A DNA stretch of 64,000 nucleotides from DASPKT01 sp035626475 (lineage in GTDB: Bacteria; Pseudomonadota; Alphaproteobacteria; Azospirillales; Azospirillaceae). The notes beneath the pieces are model-generated. The model had not been told where the DNA came from. It saw only the letters and a program-made list of their open reading frames with translations, and ran no database searches. Made by a program: the position numbers and the translations under genes. Below, in pieces: positions 44,888 through 53,071 of the stretch; position 1 is the first letter of the stretch, and each line of letters begins with the position of its first letter. Location of the stretch: the NCBI GenBank assembly GCA_035626475.1, contig DASPNP010000021.1:114213-178212 (forward strand), written 5' to 3'.

Positions 44888-45454
44888 GTGGCGACGCCGC
44901 CCCCGCAGATATTCACCATCCCCAACCTGATCACCATGGCGCGGCTGGCCTCGGTGCCGGTCGCGGTGTGGCTGATCGTCAACGGCCATCTGACCGCCGC
45001 CTTCTGGTGGTTCGTGGTGGCCGGCCTGTCCGACGCGGTGGACGGCATCATCGCCCGGTCCTTCAGCGCCCGCAGCAAGCTTGGCGGCTATCTGGATCCC
45101 ATCGCCGACAAGATGCTGCTGGTCAGCACCTATGTGGCGCTGGCGGTGGAGGGGCTGCTGCCGGATTGGCTGGTCGCGCTGGTGGTGGTGCGGGACATCG
45201 TCATCGTCTCCGGCGTCACCACGCTGCACCTGATGAAGGAGCGGCTGGCGATGCAGCCGCTGGCCATCAGCAAGCTCAACACCGCCGCCCAGATCGCGCT
45301 GGCGGCGCTGGTCCTGGCGGTGCACGGGCCGGGGCTGGGGCTTGACTTCTGGATCCTGCCGCTGGAATGGCTTGTGGCGGTGACCACCGGCTGGTCGCTG
45401 CTCGCCTACGTCATGCGGGGCGTGCTGATCCTCCGCACGCGGGAGAAGCATTGA
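44888..45454 (+). CDS. CDP-alcohol phosphatidyltransferase (PgsA-like)
   Basis: A 188-residue membrane enzyme that joins a CDP-linked lipid and an alcohol. The family signature is complete: D-x2-DG-x2-AR in DAVDGIIARSF, then GGYLDPIADK with the last two metal-binding Asp residues. About five or six hydrophobic helices follow. It begins IFTIPNLITMARLASVPV, like phosphatidylglycerophosphate synthase; PgsA, cardiolipin or PI-type synthases cannot be separated. GTG 44888 is the chosen start (TGAGG ahead); ATG 44936 would cut the conserved NLIT segment. Confidence 0.9.
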   Translation: MATPPPQIFTIPNLITMARLASVPVAVWLIVNGHLTAAFWWFVVAGLSDAVDGIIARSFSARSKLGGYLDPIADKMLLVSTYVALAVEGLLPDWLVALVVVRDIVIVSGVTTLHLMKERLAMQPLAISKLNTAAQIALAALVLAVHGPGLGLDFWILPLEWLVAVTTGWSLLAYVMRGVLILRTREKH

Positions 45455-45455
45455 G

Positions 45456-46634
45456 ATGAACCCCGCCCGCCAGCTGCGCTTCTGGCTGATCGGCTTCCTG
45501 GTCTTCGCCGCGCTGATCTGGCTGCTGCACGGCATGCTGCTGCCCTTCGTGGCGGGCATGGCGATCGCCTATCTGCTGGATCCGGCGGTGGACCGGCTGG
45601 AGCGGGGCGGGGCGCCGCGCTGGCTGGCGACCACGCTGGTGCTGCTGAGCTTCCTGCTGGTGGCGGCGCTGGGGCTGGTGCTGCTGGTGCCGCTGATCCA
45701 GGACCAGGTGGTCGATCTGGTGCAGCGGCTGCCGGGCTTCATCGCCTGGGTGAAGGCCGAGCTGATCCCGCAGCTGAACCGGCTGCTGCGCCGCCTGTCG
45801 CCCGACGATATGGAGCGATTGCGCACGGCAGCCGGCGAATATGCCGGCACGCTGGTCTCCTGGGGCGTGGATCTGGCGAAGGGGCTGTTCAGCGGCGCCG
45901 TGTCGCTGGTCGACATCCTCTCGGTCATCTTCATCACGCCCATCGTCGCCTTCTACCTGCTGCGCGACTGGGACAAGCTGGTGGCCGCCGTGGACGGCTG
46001 GCTGCCCCGCGCCCATGCCGAGACCATCCGCGAGCAGGTGCGCGAGGCCGACCGGACGCTGGCCGGCTTCGTCCGCGGCCAGGCGGCGGTCTGCCTGGTG
46101 CTGGGCCTGTTCTACGCGGTGGCGCTGACCATCGTCGGTCTGGATTTCGGGCTGATGGTGGGGCTGCTGGCGGGCTTCCTGTCCTTCATCCCCTTCGTGG
46201 GCTCGCTGGTGGGATTCGTGGCCTCGGTCGGCATCGCCTTCTTCCAATATGACGAGCTGTGGCGGGTCGGGCTGGTGGCCGGCATCTTCGTCTTCGGCCA
46301 GGCGGTCGAGGGCAATGTCCTGACGCCCAAGCTGGTCGGCGACCGCGTCGGGCTGCACCCGGTCTGGGTCATGTTCGCCCTGCTGGCGGCCGGCAGCCTG
46401 TTCGGCTTCACCGGCGTGCTGTTGGCGGTGCCGGTCGCCGCCGTCATCGGCGTGCTGGTGCGCTTCGGCCTTGGGCAGTACATGGCCAGCAGCTACTACA
46501 CCGGCGTGAACCGCCCGCACGTCCCGGCCGGCGACTTCCCGCCCGACGCCTCGGCCGTGGGCCCGGCCATCCACCCGGCGGCGGAAGCGACGCCCGCGCG
46601 CACCATGGCGGACGCGCCCCCGCCTGTGCTTTAA
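45456..46634 (+). CDS. AI-2E/PerM family transporter-like membrane protein
   Basis: A 392-residue membrane protein of the AI-2 exporter/PerM family. It has about eight hydrophobic helices in pairs; family segments are LLPFVAGMAIAYLLDPAVDRLER, VTFI-like IFITPIVAFYLLRDWDKLV, GLLAGFLSFIPFVGSLVGFV, and QAVEGNVLTPKLVGDRVGLHPVWVMFALLAGG-like sequence (LLAAGSLFGFTGVL). Substrate is unknown. It ends with a Pro/Ala-rich tail of about 45 residues. The ATG overlaps the end of the preceding gene region by a few bases, so the genes are coupled. Confidence 0.88.
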   Translation: MNPARQLRFWLIGFLVFAALIWLLHGMLLPFVAGMAIAYLLDPAVDRLERGGAPRWLATTLVLLSFLLVAALGLVLLVPLIQDQVVDLVQRLPGFIAWVKAELIPQLNRLLRRLSPDDMERLRTAAGEYAGTLVSWGVDLAKGLFSGAVSLVDILSVIFITPIVAFYLLRDWDKLVAAVDGWLPRAHAETIREQVREADRTLAGFVRGQAAVCLVLGLFYAVALTIVGLDFGLMVGLLAGFLSFIPFVGSLVGFVASVGIAFFQYDELWRVGLVAGIFVFGQAVEGNVLTPKLVGDRVGLHPVWVMFALLAAGSLFGFTGVLLAVPVAAVIGVLVRFGLGQYMASSYYTGVNRPHVPAGDFPPDASAVGPAIHPAAEATPARTMADAPPPVL

Positions 46635-46671
46635 CTGGCGGCCGCACCGTTCCTCGGGTACCGCCCTCATC

Positions 46672-47391
46672 ATGAGTTCGCAGCGACAGCTTCCCCTCGA
46701 TCTCGGCCACCGCTCGGCCATGGGGGAGGCGGATTTCCTGGTGGCGCCGGGCAATGCCGACGCCGTCGCCTGGCTGGACAGCTGGCCCGACTGGCCGGCG
46801 CCGGCGCTGGTGATCTATGGGCCGCAGGGCTGCGGCAAGAGCCATCTCGCCAATGTCTGGCGCGCCCGCTCGCGTGCCCCGCTGCTGGGGCCGGAGGATC
46901 TCGACCTTGCCGAAGTGCCGCGCCTGCTAGGGCCCGGCCGCACCGCCGTGCTGGACCGGGCGCACGAGGTGGCGGGCGATCCGACGCTGGAACGCGCCTT
47001 GCTGCATCTCTACAACGTCGCCCGCGACGCCGGCGGCCAGATCCTGCTGCTGGCCGGCTACGCGCCGATCAACTGGGTGACGCGGCTGGCCGATTTGCGT
47101 TCGCGCCTGGTGGCGGCCCCCGCCGTGGCGATGGCGGCGCCGGACGACGCGCTGCTGATGGCGGTGCTGGTGAAGCTCTTCGTCGACCGCCAGGTGCGCG
47201 TCGGCGAGGACGTGATCCAATGGCTGATGACCCACACCGAGCGCAGCTTCGACAGCGCCCGCCGCGTGGTGGCGGAACTGGACCGCGAGGCGCTCGCCGC
47301 CAAGCGCCCGATCACCGTGCCCTTCTGCCGCCAGCTGCTGACGCCGAAACCCAAGCCCGAGCCGAAGGCGGAGGGTGGGGAGGGGGCGTAG
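46672..47391 (+). CDS. hdaA: DnaA regulatory inactivator HdaA
   Basis: A 239-residue DnaA-related AAA+ protein that promotes hydrolysis of DnaA-ATP after initiation. The N-terminal QLPLDL is the sliding-clamp binding motif. It has Walker A GPQGCGKSHL, a short AVLDRA in the place of Walker B, and the arginine-rich sensor region SFDSARRVVAELDREAL. The domain that DnaA uses for origin binding is missing, as expected for Hda-type proteins. It sits next to ppk1, the usual alphaproteobacterial location. Confidence 0.93.
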   Translation: MSSQRQLPLDLGHRSAMGEADFLVAPGNADAVAWLDSWPDWPAPALVIYGPQGCGKSHLANVWRARSRAPLLGPEDLDLAEVPRLLGPGRTAVLDRAHEVAGDPTLERALLHLYNVARDAGGQILLLAGYAPINWVTRLADLRSRLVAAPAVAMAAPDDALLMAVLVKLFVDRQVRVGEDVIQWLMTHTERSFDSARRVVAELDREALAAKRPITVPFCRQLLTPKPKPEPKAEGGEGA

Positions 47392-47442
47392 GGCTTGTCG
47401 GAGAACCCTCTGCTGGTTCTCACCAGTAATCGCCACTCTCAA

Positions 47443-47472
47443 CCGTCATCCCGGCTTTCGCCGGGATGACGG
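47443..47472. repeat. R2 hairpin core
   Basis: CCGTCATCCCGGC-TTTC-GCCGGGATGACGG, a perfect 13-bp stem with a 4-base loop, in the spacer between convergent hdaA and the DUF1203 gene. The same core is within the R2 copies at 8421 and 17621. It may double as a transcript end. Confidence 0.75.
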
Positions 47473-47512
47473 GCAGTGGGGGCGCACCCCTCCAGCCATG
47501 GTGTGGCAGGCT

Positions 47513-47980
47513 TTAATCCCGCTCCACCCGCGCCGCGTAGCATCCCCGGCGGGCGAAGTGGACGTGCAGGTAGGCGACTGCGGGCATGTCCAGGAGCTTC
47601 AGGAACAGCGGCTCCACTTGCCCGCCGTCCACCACTTCCGCTTCGACGATCAGATCGTCCTGGTCGTAGGCGCGGACCGACAACAGGCGGGTGGACAGGT
47701 AGGGCGGGATGCGGTCCTCGATCACCGCCGGACCTTCCGCCCCCTCGCGCACGAAGATGGGCCCCGAGGCGCGGTAGGGGCTGTCGGCCGGCTGGTGCTG
47801 GTGCGACAGCAGCAGGAGGGAGGATCCCACCGGCGCGTCCTCCAGCGTGACGCGGCAGGGGAAACCCTGCGGCGCGTCGGCGGTCACGCGCTTGATGCCG
47901 CGCGCGGCGAGGTCGGCGTCCGGCAAGAATGAGAGTGGCTGGAAGGGCTCGGGCGGCAGGCCGGTGATGCGGTAGGCCAT
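47513..47980 (-). CDS. DUF1203 protein
   Basis: A 155-residue DUF1203 protein. The consensus is followed over the whole length: YRITGLPPEPFQPLSFL, GFPCRVTLEDAPVGSSLLLLSHQHQPADSPYRASGPIFVRE and VAYLHVHFARRGCYAARVER. The concentration of His and the Cys near the end suggests metal binding, but no function is known for the family. AGAGGAG precedes the ATG at 47980. It follows sixA on the same strand after a 71-bp gap. Confidence 0.88.
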   Translation of the reverse strand: MAYRITGLPPEPFQPLSFLPDADLAARGIKRVTADAPQGFPCRVTLEDAPVGSSLLLLSHQHQPADSPYRASGPIFVREGAEGPAVIEDRIPPYLSTRLLSVRAYDQDDLIVEAEVVDGGQVEPLFLKLLDMPAVAYLHVHFARRGCYAARVERD

Positions 47981-48051
47981 GGGGGGTCTCCTCTGGTTGG
48001 GAGCCCGCAGGCTGCATCGGCCGGATCGCCGCGCCCACCCGGTTCCTGCGC

Positions 48052-48576
48052 TCAGTCCTCCCCCAGTTCCCGCGGCTTGGCGAGGTCCGTGAGTGTGCCC
48101 ATGCCCCAGGTCAGGGTGGACCAGGGCGCGTCGCCCAACTCGATGCGGGCGAGCGCGCCGGTGGGGAACTTGGTCCTGACATCGGCCATCCATTCCGGCG
48201 GGCCCTTGCCGGCCAGCCCCAGCGTCAGCTGCTGCAGGTCGGGGTTGTGCGCCACCAGCAGGACCGTGCGCGCCGTCTCCGGCACCTTGCGCAAACGGTC
48301 CAGCAGCGCCTCCTCACCGCAGAGATAGAGGATGCGCTCATACTCCACCTTGGGCGCCGGCCCGCCCAGCCGGGCCAGCAGCGGCGCCAGCGTGGCGCGG
48401 GTGCGGGCGGCGCTGGAGCACAGGATCAGGTCCGGCGCCGGCTTGCGCTCGGCGATGTAGTCGGCCATGGTGCCCGCGTTGCGCTCTCCGCGCGGCGCGA
48501 GGGCCCGGTCATGGTCGTTCTGGCCGGGCATCCCGGGTTCCGCCTTGGCGTGGCGCAGCAGGAGGAGAGTCTTCAT
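48052..48576 (-). CDS. sixA: SixA-type phosphohistidine phosphatase
   Basis: A 174-residue histidine-acid phosphatase of the phosphoglycerate-mutase superfamily. The nucleophile motif is LLRHAKAEPG, the second catalytic His is in LVAHNPDLQQL, and the arginines are in SSAARTRATL. SixA removes phosphate from phosphohistidine in phosphotransfer or nitrogen-related phosphotransferase proteins. It is divergent from ppk1 across 109 bp, a pairing seen repeatedly in Alphaproteobacteria. Confidence 0.9.
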   Translation of the reverse strand: MKTLLLLRHAKAEPGMPGQNDHDRALAPRGERNAGTMADYIAERKPAPDLILCSSAARTRATLAPLLARLGGPAPKVEYERILYLCGEEALLDRLRKVPETARTVLLVAHNPDLQQLTLGLAGKGPPEWMADVRTKFPTGALARIELGDAPWSTLTWGMGTLTDLAKPRELGED

Positions 48577-48685
48577 GGCACGTCGGCGGGGTTCGCATGT
48601 TGAGGGGCCGCAGGCGGATGCGCGAACCGTAACGGATTCGCGCTATGCTGGGGAGACGCGACAGGACAAGCCGGCAGAGGTAGAC

Positions 48686-50836
48686 GTGACCACCCTTCAG
48701 GAGATCGAGGCGCCCGCGATCGAGCCCGGCAGCCCCGACCGTTTCATCAACCGGGAGCTTTCCTGGCTGGCCTTCAACCAGCGCGTCCTGGAGGAGGCGT
48801 ACAACCGCTGCCATCCGCTGCTGGAGCGGCTGCGCTTCCTGTCCATCTCGGCGAGCAACCTGGACGAGTTCTACATGGTGCGCGTGGCCGGGCTGAAGGC
48901 GCAGGTCGCCGCCGGCGTCACGACGCCCAGCGACGACGCGCTGATCCCGGCGCAGCAGCTGGCCGCCATCAACGCCCGCGTCACCGACCTGATGCGCGAC
49001 CAGCAGGCCTGCTGGCTGACCATGCGCGACGAGCTGCGCGCCAGCGGCATCGCCGTCGTCGATCCGGAGGAGCTAACCCCGGCCGAGTATGACTGGCTGG
49101 AATCCAAGTTCCTGGACGACATCTTCCCGGTGCTGACCCCCATCGCGGTCGACCCGGCGCACCCGTTCCCCTTCATCCCCAACGCCGGCTTCTCGCTGGC
49201 GCTGCAGCTGTTCGACCCGGTCAAGAACCAGAATCTGGACGCGCTGGTCATGCTGCCGTCGCAGCTGGAGCGCTTCATCCGGCTGCCGGGCTCGGAGGTG
49301 CGCTTCATCCTGCTGGAGCAGGTGGTCCGCACCTTCATCGAGCGGCTGTTCCCACCCTTCACCCTGAAGGGTCACGGCGTCTTCCGCGTGCTGCGCGACA
49401 GCGACATCGAGATCGAGGAGGAGTCGGAGGACCTGGTCCGCACCTTCGAGAGCGCGCTGAAGCGCCGCAAGCGCGGCAGCGTCATCCGCCTCGCCGTGAA
49501 CAGCGGCATGTCGAAGGAGCTGCGGGACTTCCTGCGCCACCAGCTGCACGTCTCGCACGACGACGTGTTCGTGCTGGACGGGCTGATCGGCCTGCCCGAC
49601 ACCAGGCAGATCATCATCGACGAGCGGCCGGACCTGCTGTTCCCGCCCTACAACGCCCGCTTCCCCGAGCGCATCCGCGATTTCGGAGGCGATTGCTTCG
49701 CCGCCATCCGGCACAAGGACATCGTCGTCCACCATCCGTTCGAGAGCTTCGACGTGGTGGTGCAGTTCCTGCGCCAGGCGGCGCACGATTCGCAGGTGCT
49801 GGCGATCAAGCAGACGCTGTACCGCACCTCCAAGAACTCCCCGATCGTCGCCGCCCTGATCGAGGCGGCGGAGGCGGGCAAGAGCGTCACGGCGCTGGTG
49901 GAGCTGAAGGCCCGCTTCGACGAGGAGGCCAACATCCGCTGGGCGCGCGACCTGGAGCGCGCCGGCGTGCAGGTGGTCTACGGCTTCGTCGACCTGAAGA
50001 CCCATTCCAAGGTGTCGCTGGTGGTCCGCCGCGAGGCGGAGGGCGTGCGCTCCTACGTCCATTTCGGGACCGGCAACTACCACCCGATCACGGCCAAGGT
50101 GTACACCGACCTCAGCTTCTTCACCTGCGACCCGGCGCTGGCCCACGACGCCGCCTACATGTTCAACTACATGACCGGCTATGCCACGCCCAAGGCGCTG
50201 GAGAAGATCTCCATCGCGCCGATCGGCCTGCGCCAGAAGCTGGTCGAGCTGATCGACGCCGAGATCGCCCACGCCCATGCCGGCCGGCCCGCCCAGATCT
50301 GGGTGAAGCTGAACTCGCTGGTCGACGCCAAGATCATCGACAAGCTGTACGAGGCCTCGCAGCGCGGCGTGCAGATCGACATGGTGATCCGCGGCATCTG
50401 CTGCCTGCGCCCGGGCGTGCGCGGCCTGTCGGAGAACATCCGGGTCAAGAGCATCGTCGGCCGCTTCCTGGAGCACAGCCGCGTGGTCTGCTTCGGCAAC
50501 GGCCACGGGCTGCCGAACCCGAAGGCCAAGATCTTCATCTCCTCGGCCGACTGGATGCCGCGCAACCTCGACCGCCGCATCGAGACGCTGGTGCCGATCG
50601 AGAACCCGACCGTGCACCAGCAGGTGCTGGACCAGATCATGGTCGCGAACCTGAAGGACGAAGCGCAGAGTTGGCTGTTGGCTCCTGACGGGACCTACCA
50701 GCGGGTGGAGGGGGGCATGGCCGCGTTCAGCGCGCACACCTACTTCATGACGAACCCGAGCCTGTCCGGCCGGGGCAGCGCGCTCGCCGAGCACCGGGTG
50801 CCGCCGCGCCTGGTGCTGACCAAGACCGGCCGCTGA
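48686..50836 (+). CDS. ppk1: polyphosphate kinase 1
   Basis: A 716-residue enzyme that makes polyphosphate from ATP through a phosphohistidine. It starts after a short head at RFINRELSWLAFNQRVLEEA, has the catalytic His motif VHHPFESFDVVV, then HFGTGNYHPITAKVYTDLSFFT and the second conserved His region (HSRVVCFGNG). The long open frame begins at 48467, but GTG 48686 has AGAGG upstream and gives the family's length; ATG 48575 would overlap sixA. Immediately followed by ppx with 12 bases between. Confidence 0.95.
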   Translation: MTTLQEIEAPAIEPGSPDRFINRELSWLAFNQRVLEEAYNRCHPLLERLRFLSISASNLDEFYMVRVAGLKAQVAAGVTTPSDDALIPAQQLAAINARVTDLMRDQQACWLTMRDELRASGIAVVDPEELTPAEYDWLESKFLDDIFPVLTPIAVDPAHPFPFIPNAGFSLALQLFDPVKNQNLDALVMLPSQLERFIRLPGSEVRFILLEQVVRTFIERLFPPFTLKGHGVFRVLRDSDIEIEEESEDLVRTFESALKRRKRGSVIRLAVNSGMSKELRDFLRHQLHVSHDDVFVLDGLIGLPDTRQIIIDERPDLLFPPYNARFPERIRDFGGDCFAAIRHKDIVVHHPFESFDVVVQFLRQAAHDSQVLAIKQTLYRTSKNSPIVAALIEAAEAGKSVTALVELKARFDEEANIRWARDLERAGVQVVYGFVDLKTHSKVSLVVRREAEGVRSYVHFGTGNYHPITAKVYTDLSFFTCDPALAHDAAYMFNYMTGYATPKALEKISIAPIGLRQKLVELIDAEIAHAHAGRPAQIWVKLNSLVDAKIIDKLYEASQRGVQIDMVIRGICCLRPGVRGLSENIRVKSIVGRFLEHSRVVCFGNGHGLPNPKAKIFISSADWMPRNLDRRIETLVPIENPTVHQQVLDQIMVANLKDEAQSWLLAPDGTYQRVEGGMAAFSAHTYFMTNPSLSGRGSALAEHRVPPRLVLTKTGR

Positions 50837-50848
50837 TCGGACACGCCC

Positions 50849-52378
50849 ATGCCCCCCAGGACCACCGGCCTGCCCGCCCACGACCACCGCCATGCCGAGG
50901 ACCGCATCGCCGTCATCGACATCGGCTCCAACTCGATCCGCGTCGTGGTCTATGACCGGGTCAGCCGCTCGCCGACGCCGATCTTCAACGAGAAGATCAT
51001 GTGCGGGCTGGGCCGGGGGGTGGAGCGCACGGGCCGGCTGAACCCGGAGGGCGTGAAGCTGGCGCTGGAGAACGTCGCCCGCTTCCGCCGGCTGGTGGAC
51101 GTGATGGGGGTGGGGCGCATCGACATACTGGCGACCGCCGCCGTGCGCGACGCCTCGGACGGGCCGGGCTTCGTCGCGGATCTCGAGCGGGTGGCGGGCA
51201 CCAAGGTCTCCATCCTGCCGGGCGAGGAGGAGGCGCGGCTGTCGGCCCTGGGCGTCGTCTCGGGCACGCCGGGCGCCGACGGGCTGATGGGCGACCTGGG
51301 CGGCGGCAGCCTGGAGCTGGTCGGGCTCGACAAGGGCGACCTCGGTCCCCAGGTGACGCTGCCGCTGGGCCCGCTGCGCCTGATCGAGGCGACCGACGGC
51401 AAGCCGGGCGCCGCCGCCAAGCTGATCGACCAGCATCTCGACCGGCTGCCCTGGATCAAGGCCGCCCGGGGCCGCGATTTCTATCCGGTGGGCGGCGGCT
51501 GGCGCGCCTTCGCCAAGCTGCATATGGAGCAGGTGAACCACCCGCTGCACATCATCCACCATTACGAGGTCGACGGCCGCGCCTGCGCCGACTTCGCCGG
51601 GCTGGTGGCGCGGCAGAGCCGCTCCTCGCTGGAGAAGATGAAGGGCGTGTCCAAGCGCCGCGCCGACACGCTGCCGCTGGCCTCGCTGGTGCTGGAGCGG
51701 CTGCTGCTGGCGGTGCAGCCGTCGAAGGTGGTGTTCTCGGCCTACGGCCTGCGCGAGGGCCATTTGTTCGACCTGCTGCCGGAGGAGGAGCGGGCGCAGG
51801 ACCCGCTGCTCTGCTCCTGCCGGCAGGTGGCGGAGTATCTCGGCCGCTTCGGCGCCGCCGAGACCATGATCCAGTGGACCGCCCCCATCTTCCCGCAGGA
51901 GAGCGAGGCCGAGGCGCGTCTGCGCCAGGCCGCCTGCCTGCTGTCCGACCTGGGCTGGGCCGAGCATCCCGACTACCGGGCGGAGCTGGCCTTCCTGCGC
52001 ATCCTGCGCATGCCGGTCGCCGGCATCGACCATGCCGAGCGCGCCTATCTGGCGCTGGCGAGCTTCGTGCGCTACGCCGGCACCACCGACGGCCCGGCGC
52101 TGACGCCGACCCGCTGCCTGATGTCCGACGCCCAGTTCGCCCGCGCCAACATCCTGGGCCTGACGTTGCGCCTGGCGCACACCCTGACCGGCGGCGCCGT
52201 GTCGCTGCTGCAGCGCACCGCGCTCCGCCTGACGGCCGACAAGCTGGTCCTGAGCCTGCCCGACGACGCCGCCGTGCTGCGCGGCGACGTCGTCCAGCGC
52301 CGCCTGGACGCGCTGGCCAAGGCCATGGGCCGCAAGGGCGAGGTCACGCTGCAGAGCGGACCGAAGGCGGTGGGCTAG
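50849..52378 (+). CDS. ppx: exopolyphosphatase (Ppx/GppA family)
   Basis: A 509-residue phosphatase that trims polyphosphate chains or pppGpp. It has the ASKHA fold motifs: VIDIGSNSIRVVVYD, the GVGRI.ILATAAVRDA loop, GEEEARLSALG and GDLGGGSLELVG. The C-terminal HD-like region follows. Placement behind ppk1 makes polyphosphate the probable substrate. Confidence 0.92.
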   Translation: MPPRTTGLPAHDHRHAEDRIAVIDIGSNSIRVVVYDRVSRSPTPIFNEKIMCGLGRGVERTGRLNPEGVKLALENVARFRRLVDVMGVGRIDILATAAVRDASDGPGFVADLERVAGTKVSILPGEEEARLSALGVVSGTPGADGLMGDLGGGSLELVGLDKGDLGPQVTLPLGPLRLIEATDGKPGAAAKLIDQHLDRLPWIKAARGRDFYPVGGGWRAFAKLHMEQVNHPLHIIHHYEVDGRACADFAGLVARQSRSSLEKMKGVSKRRADTLPLASLVLERLLLAVQPSKVVFSAYGLREGHLFDLLPEEERAQDPLLCSCRQVAEYLGRFGAAETMIQWTAPIFPQESEAEARLRQAACLLSDLGWAEHPDYRAELAFLRILRMPVAGIDHAERAYLALASFVRYAGTTDGPALTPTRCLMSDAQFARANILGLTLRLAHTLTGGAVSLLQRTALRLTADKLVLSLPDDAAVLRGDVVQRRLDALAKAMGRKGEVTLQSGPKAVG

Positions 52379-52392
52379 GTAAGGGCCTGGAG

Positions 52393-52638
52393 TCAGGCTG
52401 CCGCAGCGTCACCCTGACTGATGTGCTTCAGCGCCTCGGCGATGTGCTCGGGGTGGCGGCTGGCGTGCTCGATCTCCCAAAGCCAGGGTAGGCCGTCGCC
52501 GGCATAGTGGATCACGAGGTCCGTCCCCGCGTCGCGAACGCCGACATTCGCCGGGTCGCCGACATCACCCGGCCAGGGTCGCAGCTGGATCGCCATCGTG
52601 TCCGATTCTTTGTAGTAGCGGATGACGGGATCGCTCAT
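52393..52638 (-). CDS. DUF2283-like protein, orphan
   Basis: An 81-residue protein starting IRYYKESDTMAIQLRPWPG and ending LWEIEHASRHPEHIAEALKHI, which fits the DUF2283 outline (YD.EADAL.I...., then .IEI..AS); the middle has VGVRDAGTDLVIHYAGDG. Unlike the copy at 41330, it is not followed or preceded by a DUF4258 gene. GGAGA precedes the ATG. It could be a solitary remnant, an antitoxin for a distant toxin, or an unrelated use of the fold. Confidence 0.65.
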   Translation of the reverse strand: MSDPVIRYYKESDTMAIQLRPWPGDVGDPANVGVRDAGTDLVIHYAGDGLPWLWEIEHASRHPEHIAEALKHISQGDAAAA

Positions 52639-52687
52639 GGGCGGTCTCCAGGGTTCACCAGGCTGTCGGTATGGAAGCATATCTCCT

Positions 52688-53019
52688 CCCGTCACCCCGG
52701 CGTTTGCGCAGCTGGCGCGCAGCGCCTAAGCCGGGGCCCAGGGGTTGCAGCGGGATGCGACGGATGCGGCGCACCTTGACGGGCAGCGTTTGAGTTGTGC
52801 GTCCTTCGACAAGCTCAGGATGAGGGTGATTTAGCTGCTCCCGGCCGAACTTGCACGTGATGGGACCAAAAGTGCCTGGCATTCACCTTTCCTCATCCTG
52901 AGCTTGTCGAAGGACGCACCACGCTCCAGCCTCTCTGCTTCATTGATCTCCCATTGCTGCAATCCCTGGGTCCCGGCTTAGGCGCTGCGCGCCAGCTGCG
53001 CAAACGCCGGGATGACGGG
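52688..53019. repeat. R2 inverted pair with extended hairpins, enclosing an R1 element
   Basis: Arms 52696-52735 and 53011-52972 are perfect 40-base reverse complements of each other. Each arm is an R2 hairpin (CCCGGC...GCCGGG) whose loop is enlarged from 4 to about 28 bases and contains GCGCAGCTGGCGCGCAGCGC. Outside the 40 bases the R2 tails continue (CCCAGGG.TTGCAG). Both arms share the same enlarged version, unlike the R2 copies at 8421 and 17621. Confidence 0.85.
52795..52923 (-). repeat. R1 dispersed repeat, copy 4
   Basis: Terminal repeats GTGCGTCCTTCGACAAGCTC and GAGCTTGTCGAAGGACGCAC with AGGATGAGG/CCTCATCCT next to them. The interior has ATTTAGCTGCTCC and AGTGCCTGGCATT, the reverse complement of the interior of copy 3. 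It lies between the two R2 arms. Confidence 0.85.
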
Positions 53020-53071
53020 AGAGGGAGCAGGGCGGCCGATGAGAACTGCCCGACCGGTTGCCCGATGAGCC

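Larger units (their letters stand above)
52639..53071. other. 433 bp intergenic region made largely of repeats
   Basis: No gene is supported. It is almost entirely an R2 inverted pair (52688-53019) with a complete R1 element (52795-52923) inside. The remaining bases carry the promoter of the DUF2283-like gene. Detailed repeat entries follow. Confidence 0.75.

Noticed and set aside
49073..52180. 1035-codon open frame on the minus strand opposite ppk1 and ppx
   Set aside because: Its sequence is low-complexity His/Ala/Gly/Leu typical of the complement of G+C-rich coding DNA, and the plus strand encodes two unmistakable enzymes.
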